The notes: a model not told the origin generated them from the sequence alone. Positions 14,984 through 24,261 are shown, numbered from the stretch's first letter. The stretch: 64,000 bases of DNA from Acidimicrobiia bacterium (GCA_022820505.1 JAJEFK010000026.1:44827-108826); one strand, 5' to 3'. Translations and numbers: made by a program.

Positions 14984-16237
14984 TCAGGCCGGGGCGGGGA
15001 TCTCGGTGAAGTTGAGCCAGGGGTGGAGCACTTCTGGTACGGAGATGGAGCCGTCGGGCTGCTGGTGGTTCTCCATGATGAACACGAGCGTGCGGCCGAC
15101 GGCGCATGCCGTGCCGTTCAGGGTGTGGACCAGCCCTTGGCCGTCCTCGTCGAACCAGCGGGTGCCGAGGCGCCGGGCTGAGTAATCGGTGTAGTTCGAG
15201 CACGAGGTGACCTCGCGGTAGGCGCGCTCGGACGGCAGCCATACCTCGAGGTCGTACTTCTTGGCCGCCGCAGCGCCTAGGTCGCCGGCCGCCACGTTGA
15301 TCACCCGGTAGGGCAGGTCGAGCGAGCCGACGATCTCCTCCTGGATGGCGCGCAGCGCCTCCAGCTCGTCCCAGCTCGTGTCGGAGTCGCAGAACGAGAA
15401 CATCTCCACTTTGTCGAACTGGTGGACCCGGAAGATGCCGCGGGTGTCCTTGCCGTACGTGCCGGCCTCGCGCCGGAAGCACGATGAGAACCCGGCATAG
15501 CGCAACGGCAGCCCAGCCCGCTCCAGCCGCTCGCCCCGGTGCAGGCCCGCCAGCGCCACCTCCGAGGTGCCGATCAGGAACAGGTCGTCGCCGTCGATCT
15601 CGTACACCTGGTGACGGTCGGCGGGGAAGAACCCGGCCTCGACCATCATCTCCTCGCGCACGAGCACCGGCGGCACGACAGGCAGGAAGCCGTTGCGCTC
15701 CAGCAGGTCCATCGTCCACTGCACGAGGGCGAACTCCAGCCGCACCGCCGCGCCCTTCAGGTAGGCGAACCGCGAGCCGCTGTTGCGGGCACCGCTCTCG
15801 GAGTCGACCAGGCCGGCCAGCGCACCGATCTCGGCATGGTCGTGAGCAGGCGGATCGCCTCGCTCCCCCACCTCACGCACCGTCTCGAAGTGCTCCTCGC
15901 CGCCGGACGGCACCTCGGCCGCGGCCGGGTTGGGCACCTGCAGCGCCAGCTCGGTTCGCCGCTCGACGGCCTCCCGCTCGGCGACCTCCAGGCGCTCCAC
16001 GTCGTCCTTGAGGCGCGCCGCCTCCGCGATCTTCGCCGGACGCTCGTCGGGAGCCGCCCGCCCGATGTCTCGCGATGCGGCGTTCTGCGCCGCCCGCGCC
16101 TGCTCAGCCTGATGGGTGACTGACCGCCACGCCTCGTCTGCCGCGAGCACGTCGTCGATGAACTCCAGCGAGGCGCCCTTGCGGGCAGCGCCATCGCGGT
16201 ATGCGGCGTCCTCGCGAAGCCGGCGGAGGTCGATCAC
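14984..16237 (-). CDS. serS: Seryl-tRNA synthetase
   Basis: Class II synthetase charging tRNA-Ser (and tRNA-Sec where present; see the selenoprotein gene nearby). The product is 417 residues from GTG 16237. The N-terminal coiled-coil arm runs to about residue 100. Motif 2 is 'GFSSCFRREAGTYGKDTRGI'. The serine site is 'LIGTSEVALAG' and motif 3 is 'TLNGTACAVGRTLVFIMENH'. TAGCTT 8 nt upstream marks a leaderless start; the extra 52 track residues overlap the divergent permease promoter. Confidence 0.96.
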   Translation of the reverse strand: MIDLRRLREDAAYRDGAARKGASLEFIDDVLAADEAWRSVTHQAEQARAAQNAASRDIGRAAPDERPAKIAEAARLKDDVERLEVAEREAVERRTELALQVPNPAAAEVPSGGEEHFETVREVGERGDPPAHDHAEIGALAGLVDSESGARNSGSRFAYLKGAAVRLEFALVQWTMDLLERNGFLPVVPPVLVREEMMVEAGFFPADRHQVYEIDGDDLFLIGTSEVALAGLHRGERLERAGLPLRYAGFSSCFRREAGTYGKDTRGIFRVHQFDKVEMFSFCDSDTSWDELEALRAIQEEIVGSLDLPYRVINVAAGDLGAAAAKKYDLEVWLPSERAYREVTSCSNYTDYSARRLGTRWFDEDGQGLVHTLNGTACAVGRTLVFIMENHQQPDGSISVPEVLHPWLNFTEIPAPA

Positions 16238-16245
16238 GCCGGCCG

Positions 16246-16251
16246 AAGCTA
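16246..16251 (-). promoter_or_regulatory. Leaderless -10 box of serS
   Basis: Reverse-strand TAGCTT followed by 8 nt and GTG at 16237. Confidence 0.55.
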
Positions 16252-16332
16252 CCGGCCCCGCCCGCGTCCCAGCCCTCGGGAGGCGAGCCGGCGGTGCTTG
16301 CGCTGGCCAGTGGCGGCCGCGAGGATCGCCGG

Positions 16333-18087
16333 ATGCCCGAACAAGCACCGACCTCCTCCCGGCACATTCGCTTCGAGGCTGACGACAAGCCACCGTTGCC
16401 GCTCACCGCAGGGCTGGGATTGCAGTTCGCAGTTCTGGCCATCGCCGGTGTCGTGCTGACGCCTGCGATCGTCGTCCGGGCTGCCGGCGGAACCGACGCA
16501 TACCTGACGTGGGCCGTGTTCGCCGCCGCGGCAATCAGCGGCATCAGCACGATCCTGCAGGCCGTCCGGCTCGGCCGCATAGGCGCCGGGTACGTGCTGC
16601 TGATGGGCACCTCCGGCGCCTTCATCGCCGTCTGCGTCACTGCCCTCACCGACGGCGGGCCGGGCCTGCTGGCCAGCCTCGTCGTGGCCTCATCGCTGTT
16701 CCAGTTCCTGCTCGCGACGAAGCTGTCGCTCTTTCGGCGGCTGCTGACGCCGACTGTGGCAGGCACCGTGGTCATGCTCATCGCCGTGACGGTGATGCCG
16801 CTCATCTTCGACATGGTGACGGCCTCGCCTGAAGGCAGTGCAGCGGCGAGTGCTCCGCTGAGCGCGCTCGCCGCCATGGGCGTCATCATCGTCATCGCGC
16901 TGAAGGCCAGGGGCAGCCTGAGGCTGTGGGCGCCGGTCATCGGCATCGTCGCCGGATCGATCGTCGCGGCGCTCTTCGGGCTGTACGACTTCGACCGGGT
17001 CACAGAGGCAGGCTGGATCGGCCTGCCCGACGGTGGCTGGCCCGGCTTCGACTTCTCGTTCGGCGCCGAATTCTGGGGCTTGCTTCCCGCGTTCATCTTC
17101 GTCACGCTCATCGGCGCCGTCGAGACCATCGGCGACTCGGTCGCCATCCAGCGTGTGTCGTGGCGCCGGCCCCGGGCCGTCGACTACCGGGCCGTGCAGG
17201 GCGCCGTGGCCGCTGACGGCACCGGCAACCTGCTGTCGGGACTGGCAGGCACCGTGCCGAACACCACCTACTCCACCAGCATCTCCATCACCGAGCTGAC
17301 CGGCGTGGCGGCGCGCCGGGTGGGCGTGGCCATCGGCATCTCATTCATCGTGATGGCGTTCGTGCCCAAGCTGCTGGCCCTGGTGCTGGCTGTGCCTGAC
17401 GCAGTGGTCGCGGCCTACGTGACCGTGCTGCTGGCGCTGCTGTTCGTGGTGGGCATGAAGATCGTGATCGCCGACGCCACCGACTACCGCCGGGGGCTGA
17501 TTGCGGGCTTCTCGTTCTGGATCGGCGTGGGCTTTCAGAACAACCAGATCTTCCCCGAGTACCTGTCTGACTTTGCGGGCGGCTTCCTCCAGAACGGCAT
17601 GACCGCCGGCGGGCTCACCGCCATCGTTCTGACGCTGTTCGATGAGGTCACGCGGGCCCGTCCCCAGCGGTTGCGCTGCGATCTGGCGGCGTCGGCGCTG
17701 CCGCAGGTTCGCTTGTTCGTGGGCCGCTTCGCAGACCGCAACGGCTGGAGCCGAGCGATGTCAGACCGTCTCGACGCAGTGGCCGAGGAAGCGCTGCTGA
17801 CGCTGATCGAGGTCGAACGGCCTGCGGGCGCTGGCGAGGGTCGCAACTTGCGGCTGACAGCGAGCAAGCAGGACGGCGGCGCCGTGCTCGAGTTCGTGGC
17901 CACCGCCAGCGGGGAGAACATCGAGGACCGGCTCGCCGTGCTGGATGCCCACAGCGTAGAACGGCCTGTCGAGCGGGACCTCTCGCTTCGAGTGCTGCAG
18001 CATCACGCCGCATCGGTGAACCATCAGCAATATCACGAGGTGGATATCGTGACCGTCCACGTCGACGTGCCCGATCCAAGAGGCTGA
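16333..18087 (+). CDS. SLC23/NCS2 nucleobase permease with C-terminal ATPase-like domain
   Basis: The product is 584 residues from ATG 16333. Residues 25-430 form a 12-14-span permease of the uracil/xanthine (NAT) type. It includes 'AFIFVTLIGAVETIGDSVAI', which carries the transport-site Glu, and 'NLLSGLAGTVPNTTYSTSIS', the family Asn/Thr motif. About 150 further residues are cytosolic and unlike the permease. 'LFVGRFADRNGWSRAMSDRL...VAEEALLTLIEVE' resembles the first helices of an anti-sigma/histidine-kinase-type ATPase, but the N-box Asn is absent. This looks like a transporter fused to a degenerate regulatory domain. Substrate is probably a purine or pyrimidine base. Confidence 0.82.
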   Translation: MPEQAPTSSRHIRFEADDKPPLPLTAGLGLQFAVLAIAGVVLTPAIVVRAAGGTDAYLTWAVFAAAAISGISTILQAVRLGRIGAGYVLLMGTSGAFIAVCVTALTDGGPGLLASLVVASSLFQFLLATKLSLFRRLLTPTVAGTVVMLIAVTVMPLIFDMVTASPEGSAAASAPLSALAAMGVIIVIALKARGSLRLWAPVIGIVAGSIVAALFGLYDFDRVTEAGWIGLPDGGWPGFDFSFGAEFWGLLPAFIFVTLIGAVETIGDSVAIQRVSWRRPRAVDYRAVQGAVAADGTGNLLSGLAGTVPNTTYSTSISITELTGVAARRVGVAIGISFIVMAFVPKLLALVLAVPDAVVAAYVTVLLALLFVVGMKIVIADATDYRRGLIAGFSFWIGVGFQNNQIFPEYLSDFAGGFLQNGMTAGGLTAIVLTLFDEVTRARPQRLRCDLAASALPQVRLFVGRFADRNGWSRAMSDRLDAVAEEALLTLIEVERPAGAGEGRNLRLTASKQDGGAVLEFVATASGENIEDRLAVLDAHSVERPVERDLSLRVLQHHAASVNHQQYHEVDIVTVHVDVPDPRG

Positions 18088-18125
18088 GCCCCGGGCCCGC
18101 GCAGGCACCGCAGGGGGACGCTCCC

Positions 18126-19874
18126 ATGACTGAACCGTCGTATGACGTCGTCTGGCCTGGAGCGCCGTCGGGCATCGAGCAGCGGGAGCTGGCGCCGAGG
18201 CTCGACACGCTGGCCGGCAAGCGGATCGGGTTCCTGTGGGACTACCTGTTCCGCGGCGATGAGCTGTTCCCGATTCTCGAGCGCGAGCTCGCTGCCCGCT
18301 ATGCGGGCGTGACGTTCGTCGGCTACGAAACGTTCGGCAATACACACGGCGGCGACGAGGCCGCCGTCATCGACCGCCTGCCTGACTCGCTGCGTTCACG
18401 AGCTGTCGACGCCGTGGTGTCGGGAATGGGCTGCTGAGGCAGCTGCACGCCCGCCGTGGCGCGGGCAGCAGTCGCATCCGAAGCCGCAGGCGTGCCGTCG
18501 GTCTCGATCGTGTGCGAGAGCTTCGACGGCCAAGCCATCGCGACCGCACGCGGGTTCGGGTTCGAAGGGTTGCCCTTGGCAGTCACGGTGGGCCACGTGG
18601 ACGCCCAGTCCGCTTCGGACATGGAGAGCAACTTCGTCGATCGCACCGTGGACGCCATCGTCGCCGGGCTGACCGGAGCGTCCGCCGCACGCAACGGCAC
18701 GAACGGAACGGCTTCGCCCGGCGATCAGGACATGGGCGAATCGACTGCCTTGGGCCCGTACGACACAGCGATCAGCGGTTCGGTGGACGAGGTCAACGAT
18801 GCCTTCGCCGAGCGAGGATGGTCGGACGGGCTGCCGATCGTGCCGCCGACGGTGGATCGTGTCGAGCGTTTCCTGGCCGGCACGGGCTTGGACCCGCAGC
18901 AGTCGCTGGGTATCGCCCGGACGACCGGCCGCGACATGACCGTGTGGTCGGTGGCAACCAACGCTGTCATGGCGGGCTGCGAGCCGCGTCACCTCGGCGT
19001 GCTGCTCGCCGCAGCGCGCATCCTGGCCGACCCGCACTACGGCGCAGAGCACTCGGGCAACACCACCGGAGCCGACGCACTGATGATCCTCGACGGCCCG
19101 AATGCAGCAGCGCTGGGCTTCAATTCCGGCGTGGGGGCACTGCGCGACGGGAGGCGCGCCAACACCAGCGTCGGCCGCTGGCTGCGGCTCTACCAGCGCA
19201 ACGTGTTCGGTTTCACTGCGGCCGAGCATGACAAGTCCACCTTCGGGAACTCGTTCCGCGTGGTGCTGTGCGAGGACGCCGCCGCCCTCGCCGACATCGG
19301 CTGGGACCCCGTCAGCGCCGAATTCGGCTTCGGCCGCAACGACGACGTGCTCACCATGGCCCGCTTCAACAGCGGTGCCATTGTTGGCAGCGCGTTCGGC
19401 TCGACCCCCGACGAGATCGTGCCGTATCTTGCCGACGGCCTGGCGCGGATCACCGGCTGGGACCTCGGGCATCTGTACGGCCTCGGGCGCATGCACTACC
19501 GGCCGCTGCTGGTGCTGTCGCCGATCCTGGCGCGCACCTGCGCAACCGCGGGCTGGACCAAGGCGAACCTGGCCGAGGCGCTCTTCGAGCACGCTCGCAT
19601 CCCGGCGTGGCGATTCGAGAAGCTCATCGGCGAGTGGACCAACCTGGCGGCAGGCCGCCCCCGGCTCACCGATGTCGTCGCGGCCGGCGATTTGCCGTCG
19701 CAGTTCGCAGCCTCAGACGATCCCGACCGCCTAGTGCCGATCGTCTCGGAGCCGGCGAAGTTCGTGATCGCGGTGGCAGGCGACGCGAACCGCACCAACG
19801 CCTACGTGTTCAGCCACGACGGCCCCCACGGCGACTACACCGCCCAAGCGGTCGAACGCCTCGGCCACGGCTGA
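18126..19874 (+). CDS. UGSC-family selenoprotein (UGA read as selenocysteine)
   Basis: The track gives two in-frame ORFs split by TGA at 18435-18437. Reading that TGA as selenocysteine gives one 582-residue protein with 'VVSGMGC-U-GSCTPAVARA', the motif that names the UGSC (seleno)protein family (Sec at residue 104). Residues 30-180 are the UGSC-like domain and continue seamlessly across the TGA. Residues 200-582 form a second, larger domain ('WSDGLPIVPPTVDRVERFL', 'SGNTTGADALMILDGPNAAA', 'LARITGWDLGHLYGLGRMHY') that I cannot name. A SECIS-like hairpin follows the UGA. ATG 18126 has a GCAGGGGGAC site upstream. The sel genes needed for insertion are not in the window. Probably a redox enzyme; the reaction is unknown. 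Confidence 0.85.
18443..18471 (+). promoter_or_regulatory. Bacterial SECIS-like hairpin after the UGA codon
   Basis: Lower stem CTGC/GCAG, an AC/A internal bulge, a perfect upper stem GCCCGC/GCGGGC and a 6-nt apical loop CGTGGC with G at loop position 2. The loop begins 17 nt after the UGA, within the spacing of SelB-recognised SECIS elements. Seen directly in sequence; function is inferred. Confidence 0.7.
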
Positions 19875-19885
19875 CGGTCGAGTGG

Positions 19886-19907
19886 GCTGCGCGCCGCCAC
19901 GCGCAGC
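19886..19907. terminator. Hairpin between convergent selenoprotein and ctaF genes
   Basis: Perfect 8-bp stem GCTGCGCG / CGCGCAGC with a 6-nt loop in the 38-nt gap between two convergent stops. There is no T-run on either side; it probably serves as a bidirectional terminator or blocks read-through. Confidence 0.5.
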
Positions 19908-19912
19908 GAAGC

Positions 19913-20290
19913 TCAGCAGTCGAGGTTGGGACTGAGATCGCAGCCGGCCGGGTCGGTCCAGAACAGCATTGAGGTGCCCATCGCCGCGTAGACCGCGATG
20001 GCGAGCACCAGCCCTCCGACGAACATCCACGTGAACAGCTTGCTGTCGAAGCGCAGGTGCATGAAGTAGGCCACCACGATCCAGAACTTCACCACCATCA
20101 GGATCAGCAGACCAGGCACCTCAATGGGGCCCGTATCGACGAAGTACAGCAGGACCTCGGCGGCCGTCAGCACGCCCAGCAGCAGGGCGACCTTGATGTA
20201 GCCGAAGTCGCTCAGGCCATGGTCATGGTCGTCGTGAGCCTCTTCGGACTCGTGGATCTCTTCGGATGCGGCTTCGGTGGCGGTGCTCAT
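19913..20290 (-). CDS. ctaF: Cytochrome c oxidase subunit IV
   Basis: The product is 125 residues from ATG 20290. After a His/Glu-rich N-terminal stretch ('ESEEAHDDHDHGLSDFGYIK') come three spans. The first pair reads 'VALLLGVLTAAEVLLYFV' and 'LLILMVVKFWIVVAYFMHLR', with the VKFWxVvaYFMHLrfD signature of bacterial COX4 proteins. It contains no redox centre and is a small structural or assembly subunit. It is the last gene of the oxidase operon, 11 nt after ctaE. Confidence 0.9.
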   Translation of the reverse strand: MSTATEAASEEIHESEEAHDDHDHGLSDFGYIKVALLLGVLTAAEVLLYFVDTGPIEVPGLLILMVVKFWIVVAYFMHLRFDSKLFTWMFVGGLVLAIAVYAAMGTSMLFWTDPAGCDLSPNLDC

Positions 20291-20301
20291 CGCTGCACTT
20301 C

Positions 20302-20985
20302 CTACGGGATCAGGTAGACGACCGCGAAGATCACGATCCAGACGATGTCGACGAAGTGCCAGTACAGGCCGATGATCTCGACGGTCTCCGCCCGCTCGGG
20401 ACCGATGATCCCTCGATTCACCATCACCCACAGCGTGACCAGCATGATGATGCCCAGCGACACGTGGACGCCGTGGAATCCGGTCAACGTGTAGAAGGCC
20501 GACGACGAGATGCTGACGGTGTACCCGAGGCCTTCCCGGTAGAAGCTCGTGAACTCGTACACCTGACCGGCGATGAACACGGCACCCTGCGCTGCGGTGG
20601 TCAGCAGCCACAGCTTGCAGCGCTCCATCTCGCCCCTGGCGATCGCCGACACCGCGAGCACCATCGTGAGCGAGCTCATCAACAGCACGAACGAGCTCAC
20701 CGAGGTGAACGGGATGTCGAACAGATCGGCCGCTTTCAGCGACCCCTCGCCCGACAGCGGTTGGCGGTTGCGCAGCAGCAGGTATGTGGAGATCAGCGCC
20801 CCGAAGAGCAGGCAATCCGAACCCAGGAAGGTCCACATCGTCAGCTTCTCGTTGGACAAACTCGTGGTGGGCGGGATGATCTCGTAGTCGTCCCACTCCG
20901 TGCGGGGGTAGGCGATCTGCGGTTCGTCGCCTTCGGCCGGTTCGACGGCGGCCGCTGTGCTGCCCGTGGCGGGGGTGTCAGTCAC
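20302..20985 (-). CDS. ctaE: Cytochrome c oxidase subunit III
   Basis: The product is 227 residues from GTG 20985, overlapping the end of ctaD. About five spans are visible. 'MWTFLGSDCLLFGALISTYL' starts the membrane domain. The family landmarks 'SSSAFYTLTGFHGVHVSLGI' and the C-terminal 'IIGLYWHFVDIVWIVIFAVV' (WHFVDxVWi) are intact, in contrast to the diverged copy at 25039-25659. It contains no metal; it stabilises subunit I and its proton uptake. The 37 extra residues in the track lie inside ctaD. Confidence 0.93.
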   Translation of the reverse strand: MTDTPATGSTAAAVEPAEGDEPQIAYPRTEWDDYEIIPPTTSLSNEKLTMWTFLGSDCLLFGALISTYLLLRNRQPLSGEGSLKAADLFDIPFTSVSSFVLLMSSLTMVLAVSAIARGEMERCKLWLLTTAAQGAVFIAGQVYEFTSFYREGLGYTVSISSSAFYTLTGFHGVHVSLGIIMLVTLWVMVNRGIIGPERAETVEIIGLYWHFVDIVWIVIFAVVYLIP

Positions 20986-23074
20986 CGGCGGCCTCCCCGT
21001 TCGCTGTGCTGGCGGCCAGCACGCCGTCCCCGTCACTGTGGTCATCGGGGCCGTCGTCAGGTTTCTCGGCGCCATGATCATCGTCGTGGTCGCCATGCCC
21101 GTCGTGGCCGTGGCCCGCGTCGGGGTCGGTGGCCGGTTCGAGCGTCCAGCCGAACATGGAACCGACCAGCAGCAGCAGCCCGATGCCGGCGATCCACAGG
21201 TTGTAGATCAGCCCGAACCCGATGAGCGGCATGCCCATCGCCAGCACGATCGGCCAGTACGACGGCGACGGCAGGTGCGGGTGCTGATCGCCGATCTGGG
21301 CGATGTCGTTGCCGTAGGCAATCCGTCGCAGCTTGCCGGTCTCGTCGGGCTGGTATTTCTTGTGCCAGAAGTCGTCGACATCGCTCACCACGGGCACGTA
21401 GTCGAAGTTGTGCTCGGGCACCGGCGACGGAATGGCCCATTCCAGCGTGCGGCCGTCCCACGGGTCGGCTCCGGCCCCCGGCTCCAGACCCCGGCGGTAG
21501 CGGCCCCACGTGCGGAAGATGTTGACGGCCAGGATCACCATGGCGATGAGCATGAAGAAGTAGCCGATGGTGGCGATCTTGTTCCAGAACTCGAAACCGT
21601 CGAATTCCCCGTAGACGCTGTGGCGCCGGGCCATCCCCTGCAAGCCCACGATGTGCATGGGACCGAAGGTGACGTTGAAGCCCAGGAGCATCAACCAGAA
21701 GTGCCAGCGGCCGAGCCGGTCGTTCAGGTGGTAGCCGAACGCCTTGGGCCACCAGTAGTACATGCCGGCGAACATGCCCATGAGGGCGCCGCCTACGAGC
21801 ACGTAGTGGAAGTGCGCCACGATGAAGTACGTGTCGGTCTGCTGGGTGTCGGCGGGCGCGATCGCATGCATGACGCCCGACAGGCCGCCGATCGTGAACA
21901 TCGCCACGAGCGACACCGAGAACATCATCGGCACGGTGAAGCGGACCTTGCCCGCCCACATGGTCGCGATCCAGTTCAGGATCTTCACGCCTGTGGGCAC
22001 CGCAATGAACATGGTGGTCGCCGAGAACGCCGCCACCGAGACCGGCCCCATGCCCGAGGTGAACATGTGGTGCGCCCACACACCCCACCCCATGAAGCCG
22101 ATGGCCGCACCCGACAGCACCACGATCGGGTAGCCGAACAGCGGCTTGCGGCTGAACACCGGCAGCGTCTCGGACACCACGCCGAATGCCGGCAGGATCA
22201 GGATGTAGACCTCCGGATGGCCGAATATCCAGAACAGGTGCTGCCAGAGCAGCGGGTCGGCGCCGGCGTCGACGTTGAAGAAGTTGGCGTCGAAGGTTCG
22301 ATCGAACGTCAGCAGGATCAGCGCCACCGTGATGACCGGCAGGGCGAACACCAGCAGGAACTGCACCACCAGGATCATCCAGGTGAACACCGGCATGCGC
22401 AGCAGGCTCATGCCCGGGCAGCGCATGTTGATGATGGTCACCAGCAGGTTGATGGCACCCAGCAGCGAGGCGATGCCGGCGATCTGCAGGCCCAGGGCGT
22501 AGAAGTCCATGCCGTGGCCTGGGCTGAAGGTCATGCCGGTGTTGGGCGCATAGGCGAACCAGCCGCCGTCGGCGCCGCCGCCCAGGAACCAGCTGAGATT
22601 CAGGAAGATGCCGCCGAAGAAGAAGACCCACAGGCCCAGCGCATTCATGCGCGGGAAGGCCACGTCCCTGGCGCCGATCTGCAGCGGCACGAGATAGTTC
22701 GCGAACGCGTTCGCCAGCGGCATGATCACCAGGAAGACCATGGTGACGCCATGCATGGTGAACAGCTGGTTGTAGAAATCGGCGCTGATCACCTCGCCGT
22801 CGGGCGCCCACAGCTGCAGGCGCACCAGCCCGATCTCGAGGCCGCCGATCAGGAACCAGAACAGCGCGAGGGCGCCGTACATGATCCCGATCTTCTTGTG
22901 GTCCACCGTGAAGAGCCACTCGCGCCAGCCGGTTGCGTGCATGGGGCGGGCGAAGACGCCGGTGCGCGGGGAGTCGTCTCCGTGCGAGTCCGGCTCGGCC
23001 ACCTCGAGCTCGGTGCCCGGTCCAGAGCTGTCCGGAAGATCAGGACTCTCCGGCTGATCGGTGATGATTGCCAT
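20978..23074 (-). CDS. ctaD: Cytochrome c oxidase subunit I (catalytic), with C-terminal membrane module
   Basis: Catalytic aa3-type subunit carrying haem a, haem a3 and CuB; reduces O2 and pumps protons. The product is 698 residues. All ligands are present: 'LFTMHGVTM' (His about 108), 'GHPEVYILILPAFGVV' (CuB His and cross-linked Tyr), 'WAHHMFTSG' (two CuB His) and 'IVAHFHYVLVGGALMG' (haem a3 and haem a His). The protein is longer than usual. After the last canonical span, a 'SPSYWPIVLAMGMPLIGFGL' two-span module resembles actinobacterial subunit IV (CtaF PF12270 type). A His/Asp-rich tail ('AGHGHDGHGDHDDDHGAE') follows. Operon: ctaC, ctaD, ctaE, ctaF. Confidence 0.96.
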   Translation of the reverse strand: MAIITDQPESPDLPDSSGPGTELEVAEPDSHGDDSPRTGVFARPMHATGWREWLFTVDHKKIGIMYGALALFWFLIGGLEIGLVRLQLWAPDGEVISADFYNQLFTMHGVTMVFLVIMPLANAFANYLVPLQIGARDVAFPRMNALGLWVFFFGGIFLNLSWFLGGGADGGWFAYAPNTGMTFSPGHGMDFYALGLQIAGIASLLGAINLLVTIINMRCPGMSLLRMPVFTWMILVVQFLLVFALPVITVALILLTFDRTFDANFFNVDAGADPLLWQHLFWIFGHPEVYILILPAFGVVSETLPVFSRKPLFGYPIVVLSGAAIGFMGWGVWAHHMFTSGMGPVSVAAFSATTMFIAVPTGVKILNWIATMWAGKVRFTVPMMFSVSLVAMFTIGGLSGVMHAIAPADTQQTDTYFIVAHFHYVLVGGALMGMFAGMYYWWPKAFGYHLNDRLGRWHFWLMLLGFNVTFGPMHIVGLQGMARRHSVYGEFDGFEFWNKIATIGYFFMLIAMVILAVNIFRTWGRYRRGLEPGAGADPWDGRTLEWAIPSPVPEHNFDYVPVVSDVDDFWHKKYQPDETGKLRRIAYGNDIAQIGDQHPHLPSPSYWPIVLAMGMPLIGFGLIYNLWIAGIGLLLLVGSMFGWTLEPATDPDAGHGHDGHGDHDDDHGAEKPDDGPDDHSDGDGVLAASTANGEAAGD

Positions 23075-23100
23075 CAGGTCGTTCTCCTAGGCCCTGCTCA

Positions 23101-24261
23101 TCAGGGCAGCACCGGCGGGCTGCCGAGGGTCTTCAGGTACTCCACCAGGTTGTCGAGGTCTTGATCGGTCAGCACCTCGGAGAAATCCAGCATGCCCTGC
23201 TGGTTGTCGGCGCGAGCGGGCTTCATGTCGGGCGCATTGCGCACCCACTCACGCAGCTCGGCAACGTTGACCTTGAGACTCCCGTCGGGATTGCGCAGGT
23301 ACTCGCCGCCGGGTCCGGTCTGGTAGGTCTCGTACAACGCTCCAGCAAAGGCCGTGCGGCTCATCAGGTTGGTGAGATTCGGTGCGATGCCCGCGAGCAG
23401 GTTCGCATTGCCCCCGGCCGCGCTCTCGTAGACGCCGTCGACGACGTGGCAGCTGATGCAGTGGGTCTCGAACAGTGCCGCGCCGGCCGCTGCGGCCGAT
23501 CCCTCGACGAGCGCTTCCTGCGCCGCCTCCTTGCCGGCGAGCTGTTCTTGCTCCCAGCGCTTGTAGTCGTCGGGTGTGAGCACGATGGTCCGCATCTGCA
23601 TGTTGGCGTGGCTCAACCCGCAGAACTCCACGCACTCGCCGTAGAAGATGCCGGGCTCGTCGGAGCTGATCAGCCAGTGGTGAACCCGGCCGGGCACCGC
23701 GTCTTTCTTGCCGTTCAGCTGGGGGATCCAGAACGAGTGGATGACGTCATTGGAGTGGATCTCGAGATTGACCTTTTCTCCGGTCTGGATGACCAGGTCG
23801 TTCGCCGTGACGATGTCGTCGTTGCCGTCCCCGTCGAGGTCGTAGCTGAACTGCCACCACCACTGCTGGCCCTCGACCTTGATCGTGGGTCCGTCGCTTG
23901 CGCGAGCGAGATCGAACACTGTCCCGAGCGTGTAGATCGTGAGGAACACCAGCATCGCCGTCGGGATGAGCGTCCACGTCAGCTCGGCCTTGCGATTGCC
24001 GTGGATCTGCGGCGGCAGGTCGTCGGGGTCGTCAGTCGGCTTGGCCCGAAACTTCACGATGATCGTGACAACTGCGGCAGCCACGAAGATGCCGACGCCG
24101 ACTGCCATCCAGCCCGACAGGCGCATCAAGCCGTCGATGTCGCGGGCTTCCTCCCCGATCGGCTTGGTGGCATCGAGGCGACCGGTGGCACAGCCCGCCA
24201 GCAGCACACCGAGCAGCGCCGGTACGGCCAACCGCCAGCGCCGGGCGAAGCGAGCGCCCAT
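23101..24261 (-). CDS. ctaC: Cytochrome c oxidase subunit II with fused cytochrome c domain
   Basis: The product is 386 residues from ATG 24261 (GTG 24264 possible); the start overlaps the preceding stop as TGATG. A lipoprotein signal ends in 'LLGVLLAGC'. Two membrane hairpin spans follow, then a CuA cupredoxin domain with 'VIHSFWIPQL' (His) and 'GECVEFCGLSHANMQM' (two Cys, His, Met). From about residue 255 there is a cytochrome c domain with 'ETHCISCHVVDG' (haem CxxCH) and a C-terminal 'DFSEVLTDQDLDNLVEYLKT'. This makes it a caa3-type subunit that accepts electrons on its own haem c. The 'EGQQWWWQFSYD' segment is the aromatic patch for electron entry. Confidence 0.95.
   Translation of the reverse strand: MGARFARRWRLAVPALLGVLLAGCATGRLDATKPIGEEARDIDGLMRLSGWMAVGVGIFVAAAVVTIIVKFRAKPTDDPDDLPPQIHGNRKAELTWTLIPTAMLVFLTIYTLGTVFDLARASDGPTIKVEGQQWWWQFSYDLDGDGNDDIVTANDLVIQTGEKVNLEIHSNDVIHSFWIPQLNGKKDAVPGRVHHWLISSDEPGIFYGECVEFCGLSHANMQMRTIVLTPDDYKRWEQEQLAGKEAAQEALVEGSAAAAGAALFETHCISCHVVDGVYESAAGGNANLLAGIAPNLTNLMSRTAFAGALYETYQTGPGGEYLRNPDGSLKVNVAELREWVRNAPDMKPARADNQQGMLDFSEVLTDQDLDNLVEYLKTLGSPPVLP

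Noticed and set aside
18438-18455. Interpretation of 18126-18437 and 18456-19874 as two separate genes
   Set aside because: Same frame, no ribosome-binding site before a second start, continuous domain across the TGA, and a SECIS-like hairpin; the selenoprotein reading explains all.
20957-23164. 735-residue forward ORF antisense to ctaD/ctaE
   Set aside because: Low-complexity His/Arg/Glu-rich product in the shadow frame of a sure gene; a GC-rich third-position artefact.
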